Notes: generated from the sequence alone by a model not told the origin. A DNA stretch of 64,000 nucleotides from Emticicia sp. BO119 (GCF_013912375.1 NZ_JACETV010000012.1:1-64000), one strand, 5' to 3'; positions 43,464 through 52,431 are shown, counted from the first letter of the stretch. Program-made: numbers and translations.

Positions 43464-44237
43464 TCAGGGGTTTTTGACAATAAGACCCTGTCCGGGTATC
43501 CATTTATCATACTCCATATAGGTTGCCACTCTTATAGCCGACTCTTTTCCCCCCAGTTTTTCTACGAGGTGTAAGGCACCGTCAATCCCTGCTGAAATTC
43601 CGGCAGTAGTTATAATAGTGCCATTATCTACAAACCGAGTGTCAGGTAAGACCTTAGCACTTGGTACAGCTTTTTGTAGACGCTCAATACTTTCATGGAA
43701 GGTAGTTACCGTCAGGTTATCTAACAAGCCTGCTTTGCCTAAAATAAAGGCACCTGTACAAACAGAGAAATAGTATTGCGTAGTGGGTTTCCGGGTCTTT
43801 ATCCAGTTAATTACTTCGGGGTCTTCTGAGGCATTGCCTGAATTGCCACCAAACACGGCTAATATGTCAAATGGTGGGGCATCAATAATATCATAATCTG
43901 GTGTTACTTTCAGGATACCCTGTGATTTAATAGGATTTTTGGTCTTAGAAACCGTAAAGATTTTTGCTCCTGCATAAGAGAATACTTCCATAGGCCCGGC
44001 AAAATCAAGTACCTCTACACCATCCTGCAAATAAAAACAGATTGTCATCTTTTTTTTAAGGAGTTTACTTTTCTGAATCAATTCCATGCCGCAATGCGGG
44101 CACTTACCTGCTTTATCGAAGGTCAGGTTATCGCAGTTGTTGTTGCAGGGTGGGCAAACAAATGGGTCGGCTTCTGCTTTCTGTGCAAAACTCAGTACTG
44201 ATGCAAAAAGAAGACTGTAAGTGATAATAGCTTTCAT
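43464..44237 (-). CDS. Secreted fusion of a heavy-metal-binding motif and a DJ-1/PfpI domain
   Basis: From the ATG at 44237 the product is 257 residues; a -7 box at 44254 rules out the longer start. A signal peptide (about 1-20) is followed by a short Cys cluster, FVCPPCNNNCDN then GKCPHCGMEL (residues about 25-55). This is close to the heavy-metal-binding domain seen at the ends of copper and cobalt efflux proteins (CPMHP...CPxCGM), although the His is replaced. The rest is a DJ-1/PfpI domain with the nucleophile elbow SVCTGAFILGKAGLL. It is probably periplasmic. The neighbouring GlxA regulator carries the same type of domain. Role unknown, possibly metal- or thiol-linked. Confidence 0.83.
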   Translation of the reverse strand: MKAIITYSLLFASVLSFAQKAEADPFVCPPCNNNCDNLTFDKAGKCPHCGMELIQKSKLLKKKMTICFYLQDGVEVLDFAGPMEVFSYAGAKIFTVSKTKNPIKSQGILKVTPDYDIIDAPPFDILAVFGGNSGNASEDPEVINWIKTRKPTTQYYFSVCTGAFILGKAGLLDNLTVTTFHESIERLQKAVPSAKVLPDTRFVDNGTIITTAGISAGIDGALHLVEKLGGKESAIRVATYMEYDKWIPGQGLIVKNP

Positions 44238-44253
44238 TGTTTGTTTTTTCTTA

Positions 44254-44261
44254 CAAAAGTA
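44254..44261 (-). promoter_or_regulatory. -7 element for the DJ-1 fusion gene
   Basis: On the minus strand the bases read TACTTTTG, an exact TAnnTTTG match, 17 bases before the ATG at 44237. It excludes the upstream in-frame start at 44294 and indicates separate transcription from the regulator gene. Confidence 0.5.
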
Positions 44262-44302
44262 TAGCGTTGCAAGACCTGATGAAAGGACAATCACACACAG
44301 GA

Positions 44303-45244
44303 TCAGGACAATTTTCGGAGTTCTTTCGGGATATAGCCTGTATGCTTTTTGAGAATTGTAGCTAATTGATGAGGGTTATTGATACCACATTCCTGTGATA
44401 TTGTGGTCATTTTTTCGTTACGTTTTAATAATTGTAAGGCTTTTTCAACCCTTAATTTTTCGATGTATTCTCCTATGGTAATACCTGTTTTAGCTTTAAA
44501 TAACCGGGTCAGGTTTCGTGGGCTCATATTGACTTTTTCAGCGAGTGCTTCAATAGACGTTTTCTGGTGAAAATGATGAATGAGCCAATCCTGAATTTCG
44601 TGAATCTGGTAATTGATATGCTGGCGATATTGTACAAATATACTCTCCTGAATATCGGCACTGTCACGACGTAAATACATGACTAATTCTTTGGCTAACT
44701 GGTAGGCAAATTTAGGTCCGTGTCTTTCTTCTATCAGAAACAATGCGAGGTCGATACCGGTGGTGATTCCGGCACTCGTATATACATTATCGTTTTTTGC
44801 GAATAATCTATTCCGCAAAACTTTTACGTGGGGGAATTGCTTTTGCAGGGTTTCGAGGTATTTCCAATGGGTGGTACATTCAAGCCCATTTAATATGCCT
44901 GCTTTTGCCAAAGCGAAAACACCTGTGCAGACCGAGCAGATAGCTGCCTTATTTTTATTGGCTTCTATCAGCCAATTATCAAAGTACTTGTCGGTTGTCA
45001 GGTTAGATTGAATAGTAAAACCCGGGATCATCAGAATATCTTCAGATTGTGGGGTGATTTCTGAAAAATGGAGAAGTTTATCTGAAAAAAGCCCTGATGA
45101 AAACTGTTTGCGGGTCTGGTCTGAAACAAACAGGATTTCGTAGGGAATACCGTATTCGCCTGATTCATAAAAGACCTGTAATGGGCCAGCCAAATCAAGA
45201 ATATGGACATCGTTTGACAGATAGAAAATAATCCTGTTTTTCAA
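44303..45244 (-). CDS. GlxA-type transcriptional regulator (DJ-1/PfpI domain plus AraC DNA-binding domain)
   Basis: The 313-residue protein has an N-terminal DJ-1/PfpI-like domain (ILDLAGPLQVFYESGEYGIP, nucleophile elbow ICSVCTGVFALAKAG) and a C-terminal AraC domain with two helix-turn-helices (SIEALAEKVNMSPRNLTRLF and MTTISQECGINNPHQLATIL). GlxA regulators sense a metabolite through the first domain. It ends 65 bases before the secreted DJ-1 fusion, which shares its sensor fold, so the two may respond to the same compound. It follows the stressosome operon by 34 bases. Confidence 0.93.
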   Translation of the reverse strand: MKNRIIFYLSNDVHILDLAGPLQVFYESGEYGIPYEILFVSDQTRKQFSSGLFSDKLLHFSEITPQSEDILMIPGFTIQSNLTTDKYFDNWLIEANKNKAAICSVCTGVFALAKAGILNGLECTTHWKYLETLQKQFPHVKVLRNRLFAKNDNVYTSAGITTGIDLALFLIEERHGPKFAYQLAKELVMYLRRDSADIQESIFVQYRQHINYQIHEIQDWLIHHFHQKTSIEALAEKVNMSPRNLTRLFKAKTGITIGEYIEKLRVEKALQLLKRNEKMTTISQECGINNPHQLATILKKHTGYIPKELRKLS

Positions 45245-45278
45245 GAGAACTGAGGATAGTTTAATGGATAGTCTATGT

Positions 45279-47327
45279 TTATTCTACAGAAGCAGGTAAA
45301 TATATATGAAAAACCGCACCTGTGCCTAATTCGCTGGTAGCAAAAATATGGCCGTTGTGGTTTTCAACAATTTTTTTGCACAAAGCCAAACCAATACCTG
45401 TACCCGCATAAGAATGTTTGTCGTTAAGCCTTTGGAAAATCGTAAAAATCTGTCGGGCAAATTGTTGTTCAAAGCCGATGCCGTTATCCCGAAAATTGAT
45501 CAGGTAATAACCTCTGTTGGCATCGAGTTCTATTATGCTATTTACTTCGTCGAAAGTCAGTTTCCGGCAGGTAATATCAATAACAGGCTGCTGTATAGAG
45601 AATTTAAGAGCGTTGCTTAAAAGATTGAAGAATAGCTGTGTGAGTTGTAATTGAATACCAGGTACAACTGGTAATATATCACTATTGATAACTGCACCTT
45701 TCTCTTCGATTAATAACTCAAAATCTATTTTTACTATATTTAAAACCTCATTCAGATCAACGGCAACAAATTGCTCATCAGTTCTTGACAGCCGGGAGTA
45801 ATCCAACACATCTTTAATGAGGTTCGACATCCGTGTTGATGAATTGATGATTCTGTTGAAATAATCTCTTTGTTTATCGTTCATCTCTAAAGACTCGTTG
45901 AGTAGCTTAGAGAAAGTTTTTATTTTACGCAGAGGCTCCTGTAAATCATGGCTGGCTATGTAGGCAAACTGTTCGAGTTCATTATTCCGTAGCAGCAATT
46001 CTTCGTTCATGGTTTTGAGTTTCAACTCATGCTGCATCTGGTCAGTTATGTCTCTTCCTAAAATTACAGCCCCATAAGTTTCTTCGGTATCGTCAGAAAG
46101 CGGTATGTAAAATACTTCGTAAAAGCGGTGGGTTAAGGGTGACTGGTGCACTGGTTTATGGACGGGGGTTCCGTTGAGGGTTTCCTTGATTGCCTCATAG
46201 GTACCATTTTCCTTAATAACCGGAAAAATGTCTGTTATTTTCTCACCTAATACTTCATCGCGTTTTTTGCCACTTAGTACCTCATAAGAATGGTTAAAGG
46301 TGATGATTCTTAAATCGGCATCGATGGCCATGATGTAGTCGACGGAGGAGTCGAGTACGGTTTCTATAAAATCATTTTGTCTTGAGAGGGTTGTGTTTTT
46401 TACTTCTAATTCTTTCTGATGAGCAAGTAATTCCTGCTGAACCAGCTTTAAGGCTTTGTTGTCACGAAGAGTTTCTTCAACTACTTTCTGGGCATGAATA
46501 TCAACAAAGAAGCCAATCCAGTTAGTGACTAAATCATTGTCATTTTTGACAGGCATCATTGATATGAGATGCCAGATCAGATTTTCTTTTTGTTTTAATC
46601 TGCCTTGTGCCTTAAAAATTGTTTTATTTATTATGGCTTTTTCCCAGTCAGCATAAAAACCTCTATAGTCAGGTTGATGTAATAGTGAGAACCAGGAAAT
46701 ATTGGTTGGAATTAAACCCTGAGATTCGATAAATTCTTTGAGCCATTTATTGGTATAGCTTATTTTTCCATCGTTATTAATGACAAACATCATGAGCGGC
46801 AGGTTATCGCTCAACATCCGGTAGCGATTTTCACTTTCGCCTAATTTGTCAATTAATTCCAATAACTGGATATTCTTTTTTCGGATTTCGTCATACGCTG
46901 AAATAGAGGGTTCGTTTCTGAAATATTCTTTGAAAGATTCAATTTTTGCTTTTGAAAGGATTCCTCCATACTGAACCCTGTATGTAAGGGTAGTGGTATG
47001 AAAATAATCTTTATAGTCGGTCTGAATATCGCCTAAAAGACGGCGGGCATAAGAAAAGGCTTCGGGATTGATGGCCTTCAGGTCAACTTTGTCGTGGATA
47101 ACAGCCACTATTTCTTTCTGATTGAGCCTGAGTGCGTTGATATTTAAAGAGATATAGGATTTATCGCCATAACTGATGGCAATCCGGGCTACTTCAGAAA
47201 CAGCCGTGGCAAAAGTAGTTTGAGCAGCAATGGAAAGACCACATAATTCAACCAATCTCATTGTTCGTTTATGAACAATGATAAGATCCATTTCGTTGTC
47301 CAGATTTATTCTTATAATTTCTTCCAT
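45279..47327 (-). CDS. PAS histidine kinase with degenerate N-terminal RsbT-like domain
   Basis: From the ATG at 47327 the protein is 682 residues (a GTG two codons earlier is possible). Residues 1 to about 125 resemble the GHKL/RsbT-like ATPase fold (AAQTTFATAVSEVARIAISYG) but lack the DxGxG loop, so this part probably no longer binds ATP. Two PAS domains follow (about 168-290 and 330-440), then a HisKA domain with the phosphoacceptor His in ASHDLQEPLRKIKTFSKLL and an HATPase domain (NAL, DNGIGF, GTGIGLALCKKI). It ends the stressosome operon, six bases after the phosphatase stop, and is the natural partner of the receiver protein that opens it. Confidence 0.92.
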   Translation of the reverse strand: MEEIIRINLDNEMDLIIVHKRTMRLVELCGLSIAAQTTFATAVSEVARIAISYGDKSYISLNINALRLNQKEIVAVIHDKVDLKAINPEAFSYARRLLGDIQTDYKDYFHTTTLTYRVQYGGILSKAKIESFKEYFRNEPSISAYDEIRKKNIQLLELIDKLGESENRYRMLSDNLPLMMFVINNDGKISYTNKWLKEFIESQGLIPTNISWFSLLHQPDYRGFYADWEKAIINKTIFKAQGRLKQKENLIWHLISMMPVKNDNDLVTNWIGFFVDIHAQKVVEETLRDNKALKLVQQELLAHQKELEVKNTTLSRQNDFIETVLDSSVDYIMAIDADLRIITFNHSYEVLSGKKRDEVLGEKITDIFPVIKENGTYEAIKETLNGTPVHKPVHQSPLTHRFYEVFYIPLSDDTEETYGAVILGRDITDQMQHELKLKTMNEELLLRNNELEQFAYIASHDLQEPLRKIKTFSKLLNESLEMNDKQRDYFNRIINSSTRMSNLIKDVLDYSRLSRTDEQFVAVDLNEVLNIVKIDFELLIEEKGAVINSDILPVVPGIQLQLTQLFFNLLSNALKFSIQQPVIDITCRKLTFDEVNSIIELDANRGYYLINFRDNGIGFEQQFARQIFTIFQRLNDKHSYAGTGIGLALCKKIVENHNGHIFATSELGTGAVFHIYLPASVE

Positions 47328-47333
47328 GAGCAC

Positions 47334-48356
47334 CTAATTTACTTTTCCTACTAACAGCGTCATATCATCATTACCACGTGAATAGTCTTTAAAAATTGCT
47401 CCGGCCATTATGGGAGAAGCATATTTCAGAATAGAAGGGAACTGGTGTAAATCCCAATGCCCACGGATACCGTCTGAAAACATAAAGATGTGTTGGTAAT
47501 CAGTATCAGCCAATATCTGGGTATTCATAAAAGCGGGAATGTTCAAGCCAATGATACCATTATGAGATAGTACTTTTCTGACAGATAAACCTTCGTAAAA
47601 GCGTGTACTGATATTGCCTACGCCACAGGTCTTCCACTGTTTTTTCTGATGATGATAGCTGGCAATATTTGCAACCAAACCCCTTGTTTTTCTTACTTTC
47701 TGATGAATAAACCGTAGAATGTCTTCTGGTTCGATTTCTGAACATTCTTTAAAGGCATCAATGGCAGCACTAACGGCTTCATGGGCATTAGGCCCATGCC
47801 CAAGGCCATCGCCTAAAAACAGTTGTGTTTCATCGTTGGTTTTCTTTATACAATATCCGTCGCCACAAACTTCTTCGCCGGGCATACAAACCTGCAAGGC
47901 ATCTATATGAATACTATTTTTAGGAGCAATTGTTTTTTTAGGAGGCTCATTCATGAAAATTTTTGCATAAGCGACTGTTCCCCAATGGGTTGTTGAATAA
48001 ATCTGGAAAAAATCACTCAGACGATTAATAGCTCCTAAACCATGCCCTAATGTATTAGATGAAGACTCACCGTCTTTCATCATTTTAGCAATATTATTAT
48101 TGCCTGGGCCATTGTCTATACAATAAATCTCAAAAACCTTATTATTGTTTTCTTCGTTGCTTATTCTGTAAAATACTTCGCCTCCTCCGGCATGTTTAAT
48201 TACATTAGACAATAGTTCAGACACTACTATATCCAGTTCACCTGCCCGCATTGATGAAAAACCTGATTTAGCAATTAAATTGTGAATTTCTCTTTTTACA
48301 AAAGAAACATAACTCCGGTCTTCAACTTTGTAAGAAGAAAAAAAAATATCAGCCAT
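47334..48356 (-). CDS. SpoIIE-type PP2C phosphatase with RsbT-like ATPase domain
   Basis: The 340-residue protein has an N-terminal GHKL ATPase (MRAGELDIVVSELLSNVIKH, DNGPGN, LGHGLGAINRLS; residues about 30-135). The PP2C-type SpoIIE/RsbX-like phosphatase (about 150-340) has metal-binding motifs GDGYCIKK, LGDGLGHG, MFSDGIRGH and NDDMTLLVG. It would remove phosphate from the stressosome proteins and so reset the system, as RsbX does in Bacillus. The start overlaps the RsbT stop by eight bases. Confidence 0.92.
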   Translation of the reverse strand: MADIFFSSYKVEDRSYVSFVKREIHNLIAKSGFSSMRAGELDIVVSELLSNVIKHAGGGEVFYRISNEENNNKVFEIYCIDNGPGNNNIAKMMKDGESSSNTLGHGLGAINRLSDFFQIYSTTHWGTVAYAKIFMNEPPKKTIAPKNSIHIDALQVCMPGEEVCGDGYCIKKTNDETQLFLGDGLGHGPNAHEAVSAAIDAFKECSEIEPEDILRFIHQKVRKTRGLVANIASYHHQKKQWKTCGVGNISTRFYEGLSVRKVLSHNGIIGLNIPAFMNTQILADTDYQHIFMFSDGIRGHWDLHQFPSILKYASPIMAGAIFKDYSRGNDDMTLLVGKVN

Positions 48357-48762
48357 TCTTCCATTTAGTTATACTGATGGTAGTACCTTCATTTACCACC
48401 GATTGAATTTCAAACTCATTTACTAATCTCCGAGCTCCGGGTAACCCTAAACCCAGACTTCTGCCTGTGGTATAGCCGTCTCTCATAGCCAGATTAATAT
48501 CGTGTATCCCCGGGCCTTTATCAATAAAAATCAGTCTTACGCCATTTTCTCTTCCTTTGCTTACAATTTCAATATTAACAACGCCTCCCCGGGCGTATTT
48601 CAGCATATTACGTACCAGTTCGCTGGCGGCAGTAATGAGCTTTGTCTGGTTTACTAAGCCCATGCCAATTTTGGTGGCCCATTCTTTTACCCGATTACGC
48701 AGAAGAATGGTATCCTGTTCTCTGGTTATGCTAACCGCATCTTTATTCAGTATCACTATCAT
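48349..48762 (-). CDS. rsbT: RsbT switch kinase
   Basis: From the ATG at 48762 the protein is 137 residues, the normal size; the longer reading runs deep into the RsbS gene. It has the RsbT/anti-sigma GHKL ATPase with N box ITAASELVRNMLKYARGG, G1 FIDKGPGIHD and G2 SLGLGLPGARRL. In stressosomes RsbT phosphorylates RsbR and RsbS on Thr/Ser, then leaves to activate an output phosphatase. It overlaps RsbS by 20 bases and the SpoIIE-type phosphatase by eight. Confidence 0.93.
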   Translation of the reverse strand: MIVILNKDAVSITREQDTILLRNRVKEWATKIGMGLVNQTKLITAASELVRNMLKYARGGVVNIEIVSKGRENGVRLIFIDKGPGIHDINLAMRDGYTTGRSLGLGLPGARRLVNEFEIQSVVNEGTTISITKWKNG

Positions 48763-49144
48763 CGTAGTCGTCGTCGTCTTGAATGTCCAGAGTAATTTTA
48801 GAACGTAATAATTCCATTCCTCTTTCAACATTCAGAGCGCAATGGATACCTTTCAGAGGTAAACCTAATTCAACCAATGTAATGGCAACGGCAGGTTGCA
48901 TACCTACTACCACGGTTTCGGCATCCATGATTTTCGACATGGTAGAGATATTGCCCAAAATACGCCCCATAAATGAATCAATGATAGAAACAGCCGAAAT
49001 ATCTATCAATACACCTTTTGAGTTGTACTTTCTGACCATCTGTACTAAGTCTGATTCAAGTGTTTCGGCTAACTGGTCGTATAAATCAACTTGAATGGTG
49101 ACTAACAGAAAGTCACCCATCTTAAGAATAGGTATTCTATCCAT
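48743..49144 (-). CDS. rsbS: RsbS stressosome scaffold protein (STAS domain)
   Basis: The 133-residue protein is one STAS domain. The phosphorylation site is conserved: Ser57 in DISAVSIIDSFMGRI aligns with Ser59 of Bacillus RsbS. The stressosome core binds RsbT until this Ser is phosphorylated. It lies between RsbR (20 bases upstream) and RsbT (20-base overlap), as in known rsbRST operons. The acidic C-terminal tail (DDDDYDDSDTE) is unusual and may be disordered. Confidence 0.92.
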   Translation of the reverse strand: MDRIPILKMGDFLLVTIQVDLYDQLAETLESDLVQMVRKYNSKGVLIDISAVSIIDSFMGRILGNISTMSKIMDAETVVVGMQPAVAITLVELGLPLKGIHCALNVERGMELLRSKITLDIQDDDDYDDSDTE

Positions 49145-49164
49145 ACGTAAACTCTGATTGTCTG

Positions 49165-50025
49165 TTATAAAACTTTAGATGTAGCTTTTTTTCGAACTTC
49201 TAACTCAATCATTCCAAAGGCTGTTTTTAAGGCACTTGCCAACGTTGCTTTTGTAATAACATCTGATAAATCAATGCCTAAATGTACGACAGTCTGAGCA
49301 ATTTCAGGGCGAATGCCACTGATGATACATTCGGCACCCATCAGGCGGGTTGCACTTACTGTTTTGATCAGGTGTTGAGCTACGAGGGTGTCTATTGCAG
49401 GTACACCTGAGATATCAAGAATTGCGATAGAACTGCCGGTTTCGACAATTTCTTGCAAAAGATTTTCCATTACTATCTGTGTGCGGGAACTGTCTAATGT
49501 GCCAATGATAGGCAAAGCGAGGATACCATCCCATACTTTAATAACCGGTGTTGAGATTTCAGTAATTTCGTCAGTCTGGCGGAGAATCACGTCTTCCCGG
49601 CCTTTAATGAAAGTTTCAAAGGTAATCATACTGAAGTTATCAAGCAGGCTATTGATGCGCATACTCTCAGTATAGAGCACCACAGGGTCTTTAATTTCTT
49701 CTGATAATGTTTTTAATAAAGCCATTTTCAGACTCAACACATAAGCTCCGGTCTCGCGAGGGGTAAAGCCTCGTTTGGCTCTTGAAATAGCAACACCTGA
49801 TAAAATATCTTCTATTTTTTCGAAATCTCTCGACTGAAAATTATCGAAATTGGTATCGGAGATACTTGCGGCAAATGAATTAATTAATTCTTCTGATTGA
49901 ATACGCTGGTCTTCGTTAGTGATTAAATCTTCTCGCAAGCCATCATTTTCTAACTGATTCTGAAACCATTGTTCAAGGATATATTTTTTCTTTGCCTTTA
50001 TGATTTTTACGGCTTCGTTTTTCAT
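49165..50025 (-). CDS. rsbR: RsbR stressosome sensor protein (N-terminal sensor plus STAS)
   Basis: In this 286-residue protein, residues 1 to about 145 form a helical N-terminal sensor lobe of the RsbRD-like type, not a globin. The C-terminal STAS (about 160-280) carries Thr213 in GVPAIDTLVAQHL and Thr245 in EIAQTVVHLG, aligning with Thr171 and Thr205 of Bacillus RsbRA, both targets of RsbT. It is the sensor of the stressosome; its ligand is unknown. It follows the receiver gene by 25 bases. Confidence 0.9.
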   Translation of the reverse strand: MKNEAVKIIKAKKKYILEQWFQNQLENDGLREDLITNEDQRIQSEELINSFAASISDTNFDNFQSRDFEKIEDILSGVAISRAKRGFTPRETGAYVLSLKMALLKTLSEEIKDPVVLYTESMRINSLLDNFSMITFETFIKGREDVILRQTDEITEISTPVIKVWDGILALPIIGTLDSSRTQIVMENLLQEIVETGSSIAILDISGVPAIDTLVAQHLIKTVSATRLMGAECIISGIRPEIAQTVVHLGIDLSDVITKATLASALKTAFGMIELEVRKKATSKVL

Positions 50026-50050
50026 AGTTTAACTGTTGACGTTTTGTTGC

Positions 50051-50461
50051 TTATTCATAAGCAGGTTGTAAATGTGTTTGAAAAAAATCTTTGAGTATTT
50101 GTGAAAGTTCTTTGATGCCTGATGGCTTGGTAATAAAAGCGGCTGCCCCAAGTTTATGGGTAGCTTCTTTGTCTTTAGGGTGCGAAGAGGTAGAGTAAAT
50201 AACGATGGGGATGTGTTTGAGTCGAGAAATTTTCTTTATTTCGGTTAATAACTGGACGCCATTAATACGTGGCATATTGAGGTCGAGAAAAATATAATTG
50301 GGTAAAAAAGTGTCATCTTCTATCAATCTCTGCAATGCTTCGCTGGCATTGTGGCAAATGACACATTGCATATTAAGACCGGAGTCTTCTAACGCCAAAG
50401 TAAAGATTTCCTGATCATCCTGATCGTCATCTATCAGTAAACAAATTGAAGCAGTGGACAT
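50051..50461 (-). CDS. CheY-like single-domain response regulator
   Basis: From the ATG at 50461 the protein is 136 residues. It is a receiver domain of the Rcp1-like type: acidic pocket LLIDDDQDDQE, phosphoacceptor Asp in NYIFLDLNMPRINGV, Ser/Thr in IVIYSTSS and Lys in AAFITKPSGI. No output domain is present. It opens the stressosome operon, and the kinase that ends the operon is its likely partner. A -7 box at 50480 excludes the longer start at 50503. Confidence 0.93.
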   Translation of the reverse strand: MSTASICLLIDDDQDDQEIFTLALEDSGLNMQCVICHNASEALQRLIEDDTFLPNYIFLDLNMPRINGVQLLTEIKKISRLKHIPIVIYSTSSHPKDKEATHKLGAAAFITKPSGIKELSQILKDFFQTHLQPAYE

Positions 50462-50479
50462 ATAGAAATTGTTTGATAG

Positions 50480-50487
50480 CAAATATA
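50480..50487 (-). promoter_or_regulatory. -7 element of the stressosome operon
   Basis: On the minus strand the bases read TATATTTG, an exact TAnnTTTG match, 18 bases before the receiver start codon. The six genes behind it are separated by 25 bases or less, so this is probably the only promoter of the operon. The -33 box is weak. Confidence 0.5.
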
Positions 50488-50627
50488 CCATTTGTTTTAA
50501 CAATAAGGTATTTATTTGTCATAACATTAAACAATCTGAGGAAAAAGCAGAGAATATTCATCTATATTTATTTTTTTGGCTAAATTGTAGCAAAAAACAA
50601 GCTTTCCTGATTAACACTTAAAATTGT

Positions 50628-51788
50628 ATGACTCTTACTCCCGGAGTTGAAAAACTCCCGCATAATTACAGGCTCTTCGGGCTTGACCATCTGCGTGCTT
50701 TTGCTATTTTTTATGTTTTCCTGTTTCATTACAGCCTCCTGTTTCCAAGCCCTGAATGGCTTTATACAATCGGGAAGTTCGGCTGGACGGGTGTTGATCT
50801 TTTCTTTGTTCTGAGCGGCTATCTGATTTCTTCGCAACTCTTTGCCAAAGTTGACAGGCAAGAGAAGATTTCATTCAAAGTGTTTTTTCTGAAACGCTTT
50901 TTCAGAATTATTCCCGCATATCTGGTAGTTGTTGCTTTGTATTTTTTATGGCCATCAATCAGAGAGAGGGAAGCTCCTGCACCTTTGTGGAAATACCTGA
51001 CATTTACGCAAAATCTTGGGCTTGATGTAAGTAAGCAAGGTACATTCTCTCATGCGTGGTCGCTTTGTATTGAGGAGCAGTTTTACTTATTTCTGCCCTT
51101 GTTGTTGATTGGGCTGGGTTATCTGAAAGCTATGAAACAGGGAGCCAAATTACTGTTATTCTTTTTTATAGCAGGCTTTTGTGCAAGGCTATATATGTGG
51201 TATAATTTTGTTGAGCCAGGTATCAATAGCGATGGTTTCTGGATAATCTGGTATAAATGGATTTATTATCCTACCTATAGCCGTCTGGATGGCTTACTGG
51301 TTGGGGTTTCGATTGCTGCGCTTTTTCAATTCAGGCCGCAATTAAAACAACAGATTCAGAACTATGGTAATTATTTACTGCTGGCTGGGATTGCTTTGCT
51401 AACCGGAGCTTATTTTATTTGCGAAAATCAGGCTTCGTTCGGGGCATCGATTTTTGGGTTTCCGCTTATTAGCCTGGGGTATGGTTTGGTCGTAATGGCA
51501 GCCATTAACCCGAAGGTATTTTTGTATCGTTTTCCATCAAAAATAACGTCTGGTATTGCCACATTATCTTATGCGGTTTACCTGATACATAAGATAGTTG
51601 TGCACGTTTCACAGGAGCAACTTTCAAAACTGGATATACCTAAAGAGAGTGTATTGATGTTTGTCTTGTGTGTGCTTACATCTATAACAGGCGCATGGCT
51701 GTTGAACAGATTGGTTGAGAAACCATTTCTGAAATTGCGAGATAAGATGCTGAAAACAGAAAAACACAGGGTATTTCAGGTTGAGTAA
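50628..51788 (+). CDS. Acyltransferase 3 family membrane protein
   Basis: The 386-residue protein has about ten membrane helices. The family start is FGLDHLRAFAIFYVFLFHY, with the conserved catalytic His in VFLFHY. It continues with GWTGVDLFFVLSGYLI, FFLKRFFRIIPAYL and the mid-block FSHAWSLCIEEQFYLFLPLL. Such enzymes transfer acyl groups to sugars or lipopolysaccharide at the inner membrane. Substrate unknown. It is divergent from the stressosome operon, with a 166-base gap. A second, more distant acyltransferase lies at 61178. Confidence 0.93.
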   Translation: MTLTPGVEKLPHNYRLFGLDHLRAFAIFYVFLFHYSLLFPSPEWLYTIGKFGWTGVDLFFVLSGYLISSQLFAKVDRQEKISFKVFFLKRFFRIIPAYLVVVALYFLWPSIREREAPAPLWKYLTFTQNLGLDVSKQGTFSHAWSLCIEEQFYLFLPLLLIGLGYLKAMKQGAKLLLFFFIAGFCARLYMWYNFVEPGINSDGFWIIWYKWIYYPTYSRLDGLLVGVSIAALFQFRPQLKQQIQNYGNYLLLAGIALLTGAYFICENQASFGASIFGFPLISLGYGLVVMAAINPKVFLYRFPSKITSGIATLSYAVYLIHKIVVHVSQEQLSKLDIPKESVLMFVLCVLTSITGAWLLNRLVEKPFLKLRDKMLKTEKHRVFQVE

Positions 51789-51855
51789 TAGCGTTAGGGA
51801 TTGTTAAGGCAGGATTCAAAATTATAAACCCGGCCTTAAAAACCTCTGTAGAATA

Positions 51856-52212
51856 CTAATCAGTTTTTTGTTTCCTGAGTTCCTTGTTAAAATCTTCAAA
51901 AAGGTTTTCCTGCCCAATGATTATATCAACAATATGAAAATAGGGTATGCCATAAATTTCAGTGTCGCGAAGCATTTCTATCAGTAGTTTATATTGATTG
52001 AGGTTATGGGTTGTAACGATGAGGAAGTCTGAAATTCTGGCATGGAAGTATTCACTATCGAAAAACCTTACTTCAAGAGATGGCCCGACTTTGTGCAAAA
52101 CAGGTAACAGCTGTGTTTCGAAGAACAGGCTTCTTTGATCTCTTGTAAGAGATAACCACTGAGGAGTAGCATTCATTAATATTAGTATAGTATATGATTT
52201 TTTTAGCTCCAT
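51856..52212 (-). CDS. Darcynin-like protein
   Basis: From the ATG at 52212 the protein is 118 residues; M1 or M3 of a slightly longer reading (52221) are equally possible. The pattern YTILILMNATPQWLSLTRDQ followed by FFETQLLPVL matches the small Darcynin family, a ferredoxin-like fold of unknown function. The block EVRFFDSEYFHARISDFLIV is also conserved. No signal peptide or metal site is visible. It is a single gene on the minus strand. Confidence 0.75.
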   Translation of the reverse strand: MELKKSYTILILMNATPQWLSLTRDQRSLFFETQLLPVLHKVGPSLEVRFFDSEYFHARISDFLIVTTHNLNQYKLLIEMLRDTEIYGIPYFHIVDIIIGQENLFEDFNKELRKQKTD

Positions 52213-52431
52213 CATATTCAAGAGATTATGGTTATTTCTGAAGAATGGTTAATGCTACAAATTTGAGAAAGGTTTTTGCAGATGGCATTAACATAGGTTA
52301 ATAAATGGAATGCTATTTAAAATATATAAAAGAAGAAGATTGGAGAACAAAAGAAGTATAGGGGAAGGATGCCGGGGTAACGAATAAAATGAGATTAGCA
52401 ACTAAGTAGTGCTAATCTCATTGAAACACTA

